Shown here: positions 35,585 to 44,262 of the stretch, piece after piece
How the letters are laid out: every line of letters starts with the position of its first letter
How positions within the stretch are numbered: the first letter of the stretch is position 1
Source: Streptomyces sp. GESEQ-35
Lineage (GTDB): Bacteria; Actinomycetota; Actinomycetes; Streptomycetales; Streptomycetaceae
Assembly (NCBI RefSeq): GCF_017948485.1
Contig: NZ_JAFFSX010000016.1
Location: 62,001 to 126,000 of the forward strand
DNA length: 64,000 nt
Direction of reading: 5' to 3'
Notes under the pieces: model-generated
Told to the model about the DNA's origin: nothing
The model's database searches: none
Seen by the model: only the letters and a program-made list of their open reading frames with translations
Made by a program: the position numbers and the translations under genes

Positions 35585-37120
35585 CTAGTCGAGGTAGTCG
35601 CGCAGCACCTGCGAACGGGACGGGTGGCGCAGCTTCGACATGGTCTTGGACTCGATCTGACGGATGCGCTCGCGCGTGACGCCGTACACCTTGCCGATCT
35701 CGTCGAGGGTCTTCGGCTGACCGTCGGTGAGACCGAACCGCATGGAGACGACGCCCGCCTCGCGCTCGGACAGGGTGTCGAGGACGGAGTGCAGCTGCTC
35801 CTGGAGGAGCGTGAAGCTGACCGCGTCGGCCGGAACGACGGCCTCGGAGTCCTCGATCAGGTCACCGAACTCGCTGTCGCCGTCCTCGCCCAGCGGGGTG
35901 TGCAGGGAGATGGGCTCACGGCCGTACTTCTGGACCTCGATGACCTTCTCCGGGGTCATGTCGAGTTCCTTGGCCAGCTCCTCCGGGGTGGGCTCGCGGC
36001 CCAGGTCCTGGAGCATCTGGCGCTGCACGCGCGCGAGCTTGTTGATGACCTCGACCATGTGCACCGGGATACGGATGGTGCGGGCCTGATCGGCCATCGC
36101 GCGGGTGATCGCCTGACGGATCCACCAGGTGGCATACGTGGAGAACTTGTAGCCCTTGGTGTAGTCGAACTTCTCGACCGCGCGGATCAGACCGAGGTTG
36201 CCCTCCTGGATGAGGTCCAGGAAGAGCATGCCGCGGCCGGTGTAGCGCTTGGCCAGGGAGACCACCAGACGGAGGTTGGCCTCCAGGAGGTGATTCTTGG
36301 CGCGGCGGCCGTCCTCGGCGATGATCTCCAGCTCACGCTTGAGCTTGGGAGCGAGCTTGTCGGCATTGGCCAGCTTGTCCTCGGCGAACAGACCGGCCTC
36401 GATGCGCTTGGCGAGCTCGACCTCCTGCTCGGCGTTGAGCAGCGGGACCTTGCCGATCTGCTTGAGGTAGTCCTTGACCGGGTCGGCGGTGGCACCGGCG
36501 GCGGCGACCTGCTGCGCGGGTGCGTCGTCCTCGTCCTCGTCGGACAGCACGAACCCGGCGTTCTCGGTGCCCTCGGGCTCCTCGCCCGGCTTGGCCTCCT
36601 CGACGGCTTCCTCGTCGACCGGCTCGGCGTCGTCCTTCTTGGCGGCGTCGGTGGTCTTCTTGGCCGCGGTCTTCTTGGCGACGGTCTTCTTCGCGGCCGA
36701 CTTCTTGGCGGTCGTCTTCTTGGCGGTCGTCTTCGCGGCCGCCTCGTCCTCGACGACGGGCGCCTCGACGGCGGGCGCCGCCGGCGTGGCGGTGGCGGTG
36801 GCCTTCTTGGCGGTCACCGTCTTTGCCGCGACCGTCTTGGTGGCGGTGCGCTTGGCCGGACTCTTCGCTGCGACGCTCTTACGGGTGCGCTTGGGCTCCG
36901 CGGCACTGACCATCAGCGTCACACCCTCTTCCTCGAGGATCTGGTTGAGGCTGCGCAGTACGTTCTTCCACTGAGTGGCCGGAATCTGGTCAGCTTCGAA
37001 GGCCCGACGCACGTCATCGCCGGCGATCTGCCCCTCAGCCTTTCCCCGCTCAATGAGCGCCATGACAGAGACGGACTCGGCGATCTCCGGCGGGAGCGTA
37101 CGGGATGTGCTGGCCGACAC
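35585..37120 (-). CDS. hrdB: Principal (housekeeping) RNA polymerase sigma factor
   Basis: This is a 511-residue group 1 sigma-70 factor. Region 1.1 (about 1-75) is followed by a long Ala/Lys-rich tract (about 80-170, repeats such as AKKTTAKKSAAKK), then an acidic stretch. Region 1.2 starts at DPVKDYLKQIGKVPLL. Region 2 includes ANLRLVVSLAKRYTGRGMLFLD and KFSTYATWWIRQAITRA. Region 4 contains the HTH TLDEIGKVYGVTRERIRQIE. GTG 37120 begins VSASTSRTLPPEIAE, matching known HrdB N termini; a frame open to 37234 is leader. The Lys/Ala tract is characteristic of streptomycete HrdB. Confidence 0.97.
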   Translation of the reverse strand: MSASTSRTLPPEIAESVSVMALIERGKAEGQIAGDDVRRAFEADQIPATQWKNVLRSLNQILEEEGVTLMVSAAEPKRTRKSVAAKSPAKRTATKTVAAKTVTAKKATATATPAAPAVEAPVVEDEAAAKTTAKKTTAKKSAAKKTVAKKTAAKKTTDAAKKDDAEPVDEEAVEEAKPGEEPEGTENAGFVLSDEDEDDAPAQQVAAAGATADPVKDYLKQIGKVPLLNAEQEVELAKRIEAGLFAEDKLANADKLAPKLKRELEIIAEDGRRAKNHLLEANLRLVVSLAKRYTGRGMLFLDLIQEGNLGLIRAVEKFDYTKGYKFSTYATWWIRQAITRAMADQARTIRIPVHMVEVINKLARVQRQMLQDLGREPTPEELAKELDMTPEKVIEVQKYGREPISLHTPLGEDGDSEFGDLIEDSEAVVPADAVSFTLLQEQLHSVLDTLSEREAGVVSMRFGLTDGQPKTLDEIGKVYGVTRERIRQIESKTMSKLRHPSRSQVLRDYLD

Positions 37121-37283
37121 GAACAACCTCTCGGAACGTTGGAAAACGGCTTCCGGCCCCGTCCACGACGGACAGGAGCCGACCGCCGACTTGGGGATGA
37201 GCCGACGGCGCGGGCGGGGGCCGGGAGGATGCACAGCGCCTTGAACGGCGTCCGTATTCCCTCCGCGGCAGTCACCTCTTAGG

Positions 37284-37310
37284 TCATCGCGCTGTTTCCA
37301 CGAGCGTTAC
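37284..37310 (-). promoter_or_regulatory. Candidate ECF-type promoter of hrdB
   Basis: Leftward, GTAACG (37310-37305) and CGATGA (37289-37284) are 15 nt apart, about 164 nt before the hrdB start. They resemble the GTAAC/CGATGA elements reported for ShbA-dependent hrdB transcription, though the spacer is slightly short. This is inference from memory of that promoter. Confidence 0.5.
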
Positions 37311-37431
37311 GCCCAATCTGCGTGGCCCGAGTCACACCCCGTAAGCGCTCAAAAACGGTCAGATGCGGACAGAGGAGGTCACCCGTACCGTGACGGACCT
37401 CTGCCGTGCGTCTTTACCGCTCGTTCGCGCC

Positions 37432-37473
37432 GTCGGACCCCGCAGGAACCCGAGGGCTCCTGCGGGGTCCGAC
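37432..37473 (-). terminator. Hairpin after the FadR-like regulator gene
   Basis: A perfect 16-bp stem (37432-37447 with 37458-37473, 10-nt loop) lies about 75 nt beyond the regulator's stop and upstream of hrdB, insulating the two. Confidence 0.8.
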
Positions 37474-37546
37474 AGGGGGCGGTCCGCCGACCGGCGATGC
37501 CACAGGAGGGGGAGGCAACCCCGGCCGGGCCGCCCGTGGTGCGCGG

Positions 37547-38434
37547 TCAGTGCTCGCGCGGGGCGGGCACCACGCGCTCCACCTCAGGGTGGACGGTGAG
37601 CAGTTGGCGCATGGCGGCCTCGGCGGCCGCGCCGTCGCCGGCAGCCAGGGCGTCGACGATCCTGCCGTGATGCGTCAGCGACGCCTCATTCGGCCTGTCG
37701 CAGCCCGTCACGGGGCCGCCGGAGACCTGGAGGGCGGCCGACACGATTCCGGACAGGTGCTCCAGCATGCGATTGCCCGCGACCTGGATGAGCAGGGAGT
37801 GGAACTCGGCGTCCGCGCGGGAGAAGGTGAGCGCGTCGCCCTGGCCCATGGCATGGCCCATGATCTCGACCATGTCCGCGAGCCGCTGCTGGACGTCCTC
37901 GCGCCCGTGTCCCGCGGCCAGGCGTGCGGCGAGCGGCTCGATCGTCCAGCGCAGCTCGCTCAGCTCGCGCCGCTGGTCGTCGCGCTGTGGTCCGAAAGCC
38001 CGCCATTCGATGATGTCCGGGTCGAGGAGGTTCCAGTCGCTGACGGGCCGCACGCGCGTGCCGACGTTCGGGCGGGCGCTGACCAGGCCCTTGGCCTCCA
38101 GGACACGGAGCGACTCACGGACGACGGTGCGGGAGACCTCGAATCGCTGGCCGATCTCCTCGGGCACCAGCGGACGGTCGGCGCCCAGGTCGCCCGAGAC
38201 GATCATCTGGCCCAGCTGTTGGACGAGTTGGCCGTGCAGTCCGCGTCCGCGGCTGCCTGCGGCGCGTCGGCCCACGCGGCCCAGCTCCGGATCCCCACCG
38301 TCCCAGGCGGGGGCCCCGAGACGGTCCACGGCGGGAGCCTCGGCGTAGGGGTAGCGGTCGAGTTCGCCCGGGCCGGAGAGACCAGAGTCTGCGGAGCGGG
38401 CGGCGGTCATCATGGTGTGCGCAAGGGTACTCAC
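37547..38434 (-). CDS. FadR/GntR family transcriptional regulator
   Basis: This is a 295-residue regulator. A variable N-terminal extension (1-60) precedes a GntR winged HTH (about 63-130, PEEIGQRFEVSRTVVRESLRVLEAKGLV) and an FCD ligand domain (about 150-285, RADAEFHSLLIQVAGN, THHGRIVDALAAGD) with histidines at metal positions. DPDIIEWR after the HTH is common in regulators of sugar-acid genes. GTG 38434 was chosen because AAGGA lies 5 nt upstream. No catabolic gene is adjacent, so the target is unknown. Confidence 0.88.
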   Translation of the reverse strand: MSTLAHTMMTAARSADSGLSGPGELDRYPYAEAPAVDRLGAPAWDGGDPELGRVGRRAAGSRGRGLHGQLVQQLGQMIVSGDLGADRPLVPEEIGQRFEVSRTVVRESLRVLEAKGLVSARPNVGTRVRPVSDWNLLDPDIIEWRAFGPQRDDQRRELSELRWTIEPLAARLAAGHGREDVQQRLADMVEIMGHAMGQGDALTFSRADAEFHSLLIQVAGNRMLEHLSGIVSAALQVSGGPVTGCDRPNEASLTHHGRIVDALAAGDGAAAEAAMRQLLTVHPEVERVVPAPREH

Positions 38435-38596
38435 GGATCCTTTGTCGGCGTCGTCTCCAACTCCCTTGAGGTCTTTGGTGAAAAGCACACGAAAGGGTGA
38501 TCGCTCACCCCGTCGCAATTGACGCCTTATCGGAAAGAAATGGGCTTTCCCCGGGGAGTTGTGCGCAGGGCGGGATCGGAAGGGCTCGGACGGTCG

Positions 38597-40816
38597 TCAC
38601 CGGACCCTGCTACGCAGGGTCGTGAGCAGATATGCGCAGAGCAGGACGCTCAGTGACAACGCCAATGCGCCGCCCACAGGTTGGGCGACCATCCGTGCCG
38701 CGACGGCCAGATATCGCTCTCCGCCGAAGGGCCACTGCATCAGGAGCACCTCGCGCAGCCGCATGGGGAACCCGGCCGCAGTTCGCACAGCCGGTCCCTC
38801 CAGAGCCCTGTGCACGAGGGGTACGACGAGGATCGGTACGGCGACCACCGCCGCGAGCCCGGCCGTGGTGGACCGGAAGATGCCGGCGGCCAGCACTCCG
38901 GCCCAGGCGCAGCCGACCACGAGGCCGAGCCAACTCGCGCTCAGCGGGAGCCAGTCGGCGGGAACTTGCGCGAGCTCCCGTCCGTAGACGAGATAGAGCG
39001 CTTCGGCGTTGCAGCCGACCGTGAGGAAGGCCAGCAGCAGCGCGGTGGCCGCGGTGACGAGGAGTTTGGCGGCGAGCAGCCCCAGCCGGCGGGGCACGGT
39101 GCCGCGGTCCGCCGCCAGGGCGGGGTGGCGGAACTCGTCGCCGAAGGCGAGTGCGCCGAGCAGCCCCGCGCCGAGCGCCGCGGGAGGCAGCGGCAGCTCC
39201 TGCGGCCACGCGGCCAGCAGACGCGGCTGCGGGGTGTGGCCGATGCGAGCCAGGAGTACGGCGGTGAGGGCGGACACGACGAGCACGACGGCTCCGGTGA
39301 GGAATCCGGTGCCGATTCCGGTGGCGCGGCGCAGCTCGTAGCGGAGCGGGCGGAGGGGGCTGGGCGAGGGGCGGACGGAAATGGGGGGAGGCAGCGGGGA
39401 CAGGGCGTCGAGGCTGCGGGCTTCGACGGGGCGGCGGGAGAGCGCTTGCGGAGGGCTGGACACGACGCGCGCATCGTCGGAGACGTTCGCCCTCAGGGGC
39501 GTTCCGGTCCTGATCTGCGGCTCGCCGGCCTGGGCCTGCGACGCCTCGAGATGCGCAGAGGCATCCTGCGGCGCGCCGCCAGCCGCTGGAGGTGCGTCTG
39601 CGGCGTGCTGTGAGGCGGCGAGCGGCTCTCGTGGTTCGTCTGAGGAGTTCCGCGATGCGTCGAGGTGCGCCCGTGGTGCGTCCGCGGGGTTCTGCGACTC
39701 GTCCAGTGGCGCTCGCGGTGCGCCCACCGCGTTCTTCGAAACGTCGAGTGGCTCTCGGCGCGCCTCCGCCGGGATCTGCGATGCGTCGGCATGTGCTCGC
39801 GATGCGTCCGCGGTGTCCAGCGACATTTCACCCGAGGCCGGGGGTTCGTCGGGTTGCCGCGGCACGTCCGGTGCACGATCCTCCGCGGCCTGGCGCCGAT
39901 CGCGGTCGGCTTGCGGTTCCTCCGCGCCTACGGCCGCACCGGGACCCATGTCTCCGATCTCATCGGCGAGTTGATGTACGAGGATGCCATGGCGGAACGC
40001 AGTCTCACCGACTTCCGCGCAGGTACTGCCGTACACGGAGAGCCGGTTGCCCCTCTCGCGCACGACCTCGAGGGAGCGCTGCGCGGCGCGGGCTTCCTTG
40101 GTGAGCAGGGCCGCGAGTCGCACGGCCTGCGGGCTGCGGACTGCGACCCGGGGGCGCAGCCGGGTGCGGGCGAACTCGGCGGCCTCTTGGTCGGCGACAA
40201 GGCTGCCCCGCTCCAGCGTGATGACGCGGTCGGCGGTGCGGGCGGCTTCCTTGGGATCGGCGGTGGTGTGCAGGACCGTGCCGCCCTGGGAGGCGTGCGC
40301 GCGGAGCATGCCGTACAACCAATGGCTTTCGCGGGCGGAGAGGCCATCGGCGGGGTCGTCGAGCACGAGCGTGTGCGGGTCGGAGATCAGAGCACAGGCC
40401 AGGCCGAGGCGGCGGTCCATACCGCGCGAGAGGGTGCCGAGACGCTCGTCACGCAGGCTGACCAGACCGACCACCTCGAGGACCTCGTCGGCGCGGCGCA
40501 CGGAAACGCCCACCGCGGCACACAGCATGCGAAGATGCCCGCGGACGGTCCGGGCCGGGTGTCCGGGGACGTCGCCGAGGAGCACGCCGACTTCGCGCGA
40601 GGGGTGGGCGATGCGGTGCAGGGGGCGGCCCCTGAAGTAGGTGATTCCGCGGCCCTGTTGAAGTTCGAGCATCAGTTTGAGTGCTGTCGTCTTGCCCGCC
40701 CCCGGCGCGCCGAGCAGGGCCGTGACGTGGCCCGCACGCGCCTCGAAGGTGACGTCGTCGACGGCCGGGGGAAGCTCCTTGCGGGGGTTGCTGGTCAATC
40801 CGAAGACCTCGATCAC
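38597..40816 (-). CDS. ABC transporter ATPase fused to a membrane domain through a repeat linker
   Basis: This 739-residue protein has an ABC ATPase at the N terminus (about 1-215) with Walker A GAPGAGKTT, a degenerate signature LSRGMDRRLGLA and Walker B LVLDDPADGL. Residues about 290-490 form a low-complexity Ala/Pro/Asp/Ser/Arg linker with 14-residue repeats. The C-terminal part (about 500-735) has about six transmembrane helices like ABC-2 permeases (LAFGDEFRHPALAADRGTVPRRLGLLAAKLLVTAA). ATPase and permease are normally separate genes, so this is a full half-transporter fusion. GTG 40816 is preferred over a TTG three codons upstream; neither has a clear ribosome-binding site. Substrate unknown. 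Confidence 0.82.
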   Translation of the reverse strand: MIEVFGLTSNPRKELPPAVDDVTFEARAGHVTALLGAPGAGKTTALKLMLELQQGRGITYFRGRPLHRIAHPSREVGVLLGDVPGHPARTVRGHLRMLCAAVGVSVRRADEVLEVVGLVSLRDERLGTLSRGMDRRLGLACALISDPHTLVLDDPADGLSARESHWLYGMLRAHASQGGTVLHTTADPKEAARTADRVITLERGSLVADQEAAEFARTRLRPRVAVRSPQAVRLAALLTKEARAAQRSLEVVRERGNRLSVYGSTCAEVGETAFRHGILVHQLADEIGDMGPGAAVGAEEPQADRDRRQAAEDRAPDVPRQPDEPPASGEMSLDTADASRAHADASQIPAEARREPLDVSKNAVGAPRAPLDESQNPADAPRAHLDASRNSSDEPREPLAASQHAADAPPAAGGAPQDASAHLEASQAQAGEPQIRTGTPLRANVSDDARVVSSPPQALSRRPVEARSLDALSPLPPPISVRPSPSPLRPLRYELRRATGIGTGFLTGAVVLVVSALTAVLLARIGHTPQPRLLAAWPQELPLPPAALGAGLLGALAFGDEFRHPALAADRGTVPRRLGLLAAKLLVTAATALLLAFLTVGCNAEALYLVYGRELAQVPADWLPLSASWLGLVVGCAWAGVLAAGIFRSTTAGLAAVVAVPILVVPLVHRALEGPAVRTAAGFPMRLREVLLMQWPFGGERYLAVAARMVAQPVGGALALSLSVLLCAYLLTTLRSRVR
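39578..39787. repeat. Five 42-bp tandem repeats encoding the ABC fusion linker
   Basis: Units at 39746-39787, 39704-39745, 39662-39703, 39620-39661 and 39578-39619 each encode 14 residues of the pattern DxSxxxxDAPRxPL. They have diverged but keep the period exactly; a weaker sixth unit lies at 39788-39829. Confidence 0.8.
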
Positions 40817-40941
40817 CCGAAGCAAGATAGCGCGCTATGTCCGGTTTTTCGGGCACCGCACGGTTCATTGCCCGGGCGGCCGTCGCCCCGGTCGGACTCC
40901 TGTTCGCCGTTTACCTCCGGGCCCGGTGTCGTCGCTGGGCT

Positions 40942-41700
40942 TCACACCTCGGGGCGCAGCATCGGAGGGTTGAGCAGTGTGGCGCCGCCGGCCCGGAAGA
41001 GCTGGGCCGGGCGACCGCCCTGGCGCGTGGTGGTGCCGCCGGTGGGGACGAGGAATCCCGGCGTGCCCGTCACCTTGCGGTGGAAGTTGCGCGGGTCGAG
41101 CGCGACACCCCACACCGCCTCGTAGACCCGGCGCAGCTCTCCGACGGTGAACTCGGTGGGGCAGAACGCCGTAGCCAGAGACGAGTACTCGATCTTGGAC
41201 CGGGCACGCTCCACCCCGTCCGACAGGATCTGTGCGTGGTCGAAGGCGAGCGGAGCCACGGGGTCTCCGTCGCGGCCGTAGCCGCTCTGCTGGAGCAGTT
41301 CCTCGACCGGCGCCCAGCGCGCGTTGCTGGCGTCGCCGCCGGCGCGGGGCGCGGGCAGATCGGGGGCGAGCGCCAGATGCGCGACACTGACCACGCGCAT
41401 CCGAGGATCACGCTTGGGGTCGCCGTACGTCGCGAGCTGCTCGAGGTGGGCGCCGTTGTCCTGGGCGGGGACGGACGGATCGTGGGCGCGAAGCCCGGTC
41501 TCCTCGGCCAGCTCACGGGCTGCTGCCTGTGCCAGATCCTCGTCGCCCCGCACGAAGCCGCCGGGAAGCGCCCAGCGTCCCTGGAACGGCGGTTCGCCCC
41601 TGCGTACCGCCAGCGCGCACAGGGCATGGCGGCGCACGGTCAGCACGACCAGGTCCACGGTGACGGCGAAGGGCGGAAAGGCTGACGGGTCGTAGGGCAT
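40942..41700 (-). CDS. Nudix protein with C-terminal winged HTH (NrtR-like)
   Basis: This is a 252-residue protein. The Nudix domain (about 10-150) has a complete Nudix box, from GFVRGDE through RELAEETGL, so hydrolase activity is possible. The C-terminal domain (about 165-250) resembles the DNA-binding half of NrtR regulators (YSSLATAFCPTEFTVGELRRVYEAVWG, LDPRNFHRKV). NrtR proteins sense ADP-ribose and control NAD genes; no NAD gene is adjacent. ATG 41700 begins MPYDPSAF; frames running further upstream are not part of it. The role could be enzyme, regulator or both. Confidence 0.82.
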   Translation of the reverse strand: MPYDPSAFPPFAVTVDLVVLTVRRHALCALAVRRGEPPFQGRWALPGGFVRGDEDLAQAAARELAEETGLRAHDPSVPAQDNGAHLEQLATYGDPKRDPRMRVVSVAHLALAPDLPAPRAGGDASNARWAPVEELLQQSGYGRDGDPVAPLAFDHAQILSDGVERARSKIEYSSLATAFCPTEFTVGELRRVYEAVWGVALDPRNFHRKVTGTPGFLVPTGGTTTRQGGRPAQLFRAGGATLLNPPMLRPEV

Positions 41701-41831
41701 GCGGCGATCATAGTCGTCTGCCTGACGATAAACACTCCCTTCGTCGGCCGCATCGATGGCTGATCCACTTTGGCTCGGTATAGGTCTCACCCAGCTCTCC
41801 CGGCGGTCGTGCGGTGCCACGGCATCCGAGG

Positions 41832-43994
41832 TCACCCTGCCAATTGCAGGTGGTCGGCAGCCTCCTCGACCATGGCGAGGCCGAGTCGGCTGACCCGTAC
41901 GGAGAAGGGGGCGTCCGCGACACGCAGTCCGGTCAGGACGACCTCTCCCAGGGGTGCGCTGCCCATGGGGCGCAGCGTGACCGTCCCGGCGGGGGCGTCG
42001 GGGCGGATGCCGGCGAGAGCGGTGAGCAGCAGCACGCCGGCAGCCGCGGCCGTGGCAGCCGGGCGGCAGGCGGCGGGGTGCGGGAGGGGGGCGCCCCCGT
42101 CCGTGCGCTGCTCCCCCGCGTACATCTCGGGCAATCGGTGGCCGAAGGTCTCGGCCGCGGCCAGCACACCCCGCAGCAGGGCACCCGCTTCCTTCTCGTA
42201 TCCGGCGGCGGTCAGCCCCGCCACGGCGACGGCCGTCTCCTGGACCCGCACGGCCCCTGTGCGGTGGCCGAACGAGTTGTACCCCGGTTCCTTCGCGCCG
42301 AGCCCGCGCAACCCCCAGCCCGAGTCCATGGCCGGGCCTCCTAGCAGCCGGGCGAGCTGCTCTGTCTGCACCTTGTCGAGCAGACCGGGTGCCTGCCGGC
42401 CCTCGCCCAGCAGACCCGTGTCGAGGAGGTGGACGGCGGCCGCGCCCAGGTGCGGCACGAGCCGACCGTCCGGGGTACGCGCGGTCGCAGGTCGGCCGCC
42501 GCCCAGGTCGTCGACCCAGAAGTCCGCCCGGAACGCGGTCCGCAATGCCTGGGCCCACTGCCGCAGTCCCGCGCCGCCCGGTCTGTCGTAGGCGTCGAGC
42601 AGATCGGCACCGAGCAGTGCGGCGCGGTGGGCGTACGCCTGTGTCTCGCAGCGGACGGGCCCGCCAGGGTACGGGTCGCGCAGATACGTACCGTCGCCCA
42701 CTGTGGTGCGCAGCCAGGTCAGGCAGCGCTCGGCCGCCGGGAGCAGCTCCCGTGTCTCGTGTTCGGACAGGCCCCAACGGCGGGCCTCGGCCAGCAGCGC
42801 GGGGAAGGCAAGCGTGGCCTCCGTACCTGTGCAGGCCGGCGGCAGATGCATCCCCGCGTCCCGCCGTGGGCCCGGGATCATGCCGGACTGGGCTCCCGGG
42901 CCGCCGAGTTGAGTGCGGGCAAGGGTGCGCAGTGTGCCCGCCGTGAGCCGGGTGCCGAGGGGCAACGTCATTCGCGCGGCGGCCAGCGCCTCCGCCGGGG
43001 CCAGGCCGCAGCGCCAGGGCACGCCGACGGCCAGGTGCATGTCGACGGGATGCGCGGGATCGCGCAGCAACAGGGACTGGAGGTCCTCGATGCTCGTCCG
43101 CAGGAGTGCCTGCGCTCCGGGGCTGTCGCCCACCACCCTCGCGTGGGCGAGAGGGCTCGTCGCCGCGCGGCCCACGGCTCGGACGGGTCCCGCTCCGTCG
43201 GGCCGTACCCGCAGCTCCACGGTCGTGCTGCCGCCCGGGGGCAGTTCGAGCTCCCAGCGCAGCAGCCCCGCGGAGGCCAGCGCATCGTGCGGCGGTGGGT
43301 CGGCCGTGACCGATGACTTCCCGGTGGCGCAGGACCAGCGCAGGCCGGAGTCGTGGACGCTGGCCGGCAGTTCGTGTCCCGCGCTGCCGTTCGCGATGGC
43401 GCCCAGGTCGGCCAGATCCGTGCCGAGGGCCACCTCGACCGGCAGGCGCAGTGGACGGAGAGCCGCACTGTGCAGCGTGATCCGTTCGGTACCGTCCGCG
43501 TCGCGGGTGCGCTCGACGATGACGTCCGGATCCGGGCCGACGCACGTGGACGTGCGCAGGGTGCCCACGAACCGGGCTCTGTCGGCCCCGGTCATCCGGG
43601 CCTGCACCGCAAGTGGTTCGTGTCCGGCCACGCGCACCTGACAACGGGAGAGCACTCGCCGACCCGCGCGGTAGAACCCCTCCAGCCCGCGGCCGGTCAG
43701 CTGCCCCTGTTCCGTGGAGATGACGAAGCCGGGGAGGGCGACGCAGATCAGAGCGGTGTGCGCGGGTGGCAGGTTCAGGGGTCGACGCGAGGTCGGCAGT
43801 GGGGCTGTGTGAGGCGGGCTCACAGCCGGACTTCGCGCCGGGGCCGCGCGCCGGAACGGCGCCCAGCCAATGGCACCGCGCGGCAACCCGGGCTTGCGAG
43901 CGCCGGCAGTTTCCACGGGCGGCGGTGGGCCGGACCCGCCGTGCGCAGAGGGGTCGTCGGCGGCGGCGATGGAAAGCGGAGTCAGCTGATGCAT
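41832..43994 (-). CDS. Glycogen debranching N-terminal-like protein (six-hairpin glycosidase fold)
   Basis: This is a 720-residue cytoplasmic protein resembling amylo-alpha-1,6-glucosidase-type proteins with a GDE_N_bis-like N-terminal domain. A Pro-rich leader (1-80) precedes a beta-rich N-terminal domain (about 85-300, GLEGFYRAGRRVLSRCQV) and an alpha-helical barrel (about 310-690) with GVPWRCGLAPAEALAAARMTL, AYDRPGGAGLRQWAQALR and AMDSGWGLRGLG. The catalytic residues are not certain. ATG 43994 is supported by the Pro-rich but protein-like start; the ribosome-binding site is weak and the true start could differ. A 267-bp gap without visible genes lies upstream. Confidence 0.78.
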   Translation of the reverse strand: MHQLTPLSIAAADDPSAHGGSGPPPPVETAGARKPGLPRGAIGWAPFRRAAPARSPAVSPPHTAPLPTSRRPLNLPPAHTALICVALPGFVISTEQGQLTGRGLEGFYRAGRRVLSRCQVRVAGHEPLAVQARMTGADRARFVGTLRTSTCVGPDPDVIVERTRDADGTERITLHSAALRPLRLPVEVALGTDLADLGAIANGSAGHELPASVHDSGLRWSCATGKSSVTADPPPHDALASAGLLRWELELPPGGSTTVELRVRPDGAGPVRAVGRAATSPLAHARVVGDSPGAQALLRTSIEDLQSLLLRDPAHPVDMHLAVGVPWRCGLAPAEALAAARMTLPLGTRLTAGTLRTLARTQLGGPGAQSGMIPGPRRDAGMHLPPACTGTEATLAFPALLAEARRWGLSEHETRELLPAAERCLTWLRTTVGDGTYLRDPYPGGPVRCETQAYAHRAALLGADLLDAYDRPGGAGLRQWAQALRTAFRADFWVDDLGGGRPATARTPDGRLVPHLGAAAVHLLDTGLLGEGRQAPGLLDKVQTEQLARLLGGPAMDSGWGLRGLGAKEPGYNSFGHRTGAVRVQETAVAVAGLTAAGYEKEAGALLRGVLAAAETFGHRLPEMYAGEQRTDGGAPLPHPAACRPAATAAAAGVLLLTALAGIRPDAPAGTVTLRPMGSAPLGEVVLTGLRVADAPFSVRVSRLGLAMVEEAADHLQLAG

Positions 43995-44262
43995 GGGCGG
44001 CTTCTTCTGCGCTCTGTGCGCCTTGGGCGTGGTCGGTACCGTGCTGGATGCGTCCGGAGTGACACGGGCTGTGCGGCGGCCTGCCCGTCCGGGCGTTCCG
44101 CCACTCAGGTGAACGGAATGGGGCTCCTCGGGGTAACGCCCGCGGCAGGGCGACTGGACGGAGTGGCGGCGGAGCGGGCCGCAGACGCCGGCAGGCCCCG
44201 GTTGTCGAACGCTTGTCATTCCGCGCTGCCGTCCGTGCGAGTCCGGCCGCCCGTGCTGTCGC

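Noticed and set aside
41700..43644. Apparent upstream extension of the Nudix reading frame
   Set aside because: The extension is antisense-like or out-of-frame shadow over the debranching-like gene and has no domain; the Nudix protein starts at 41700.
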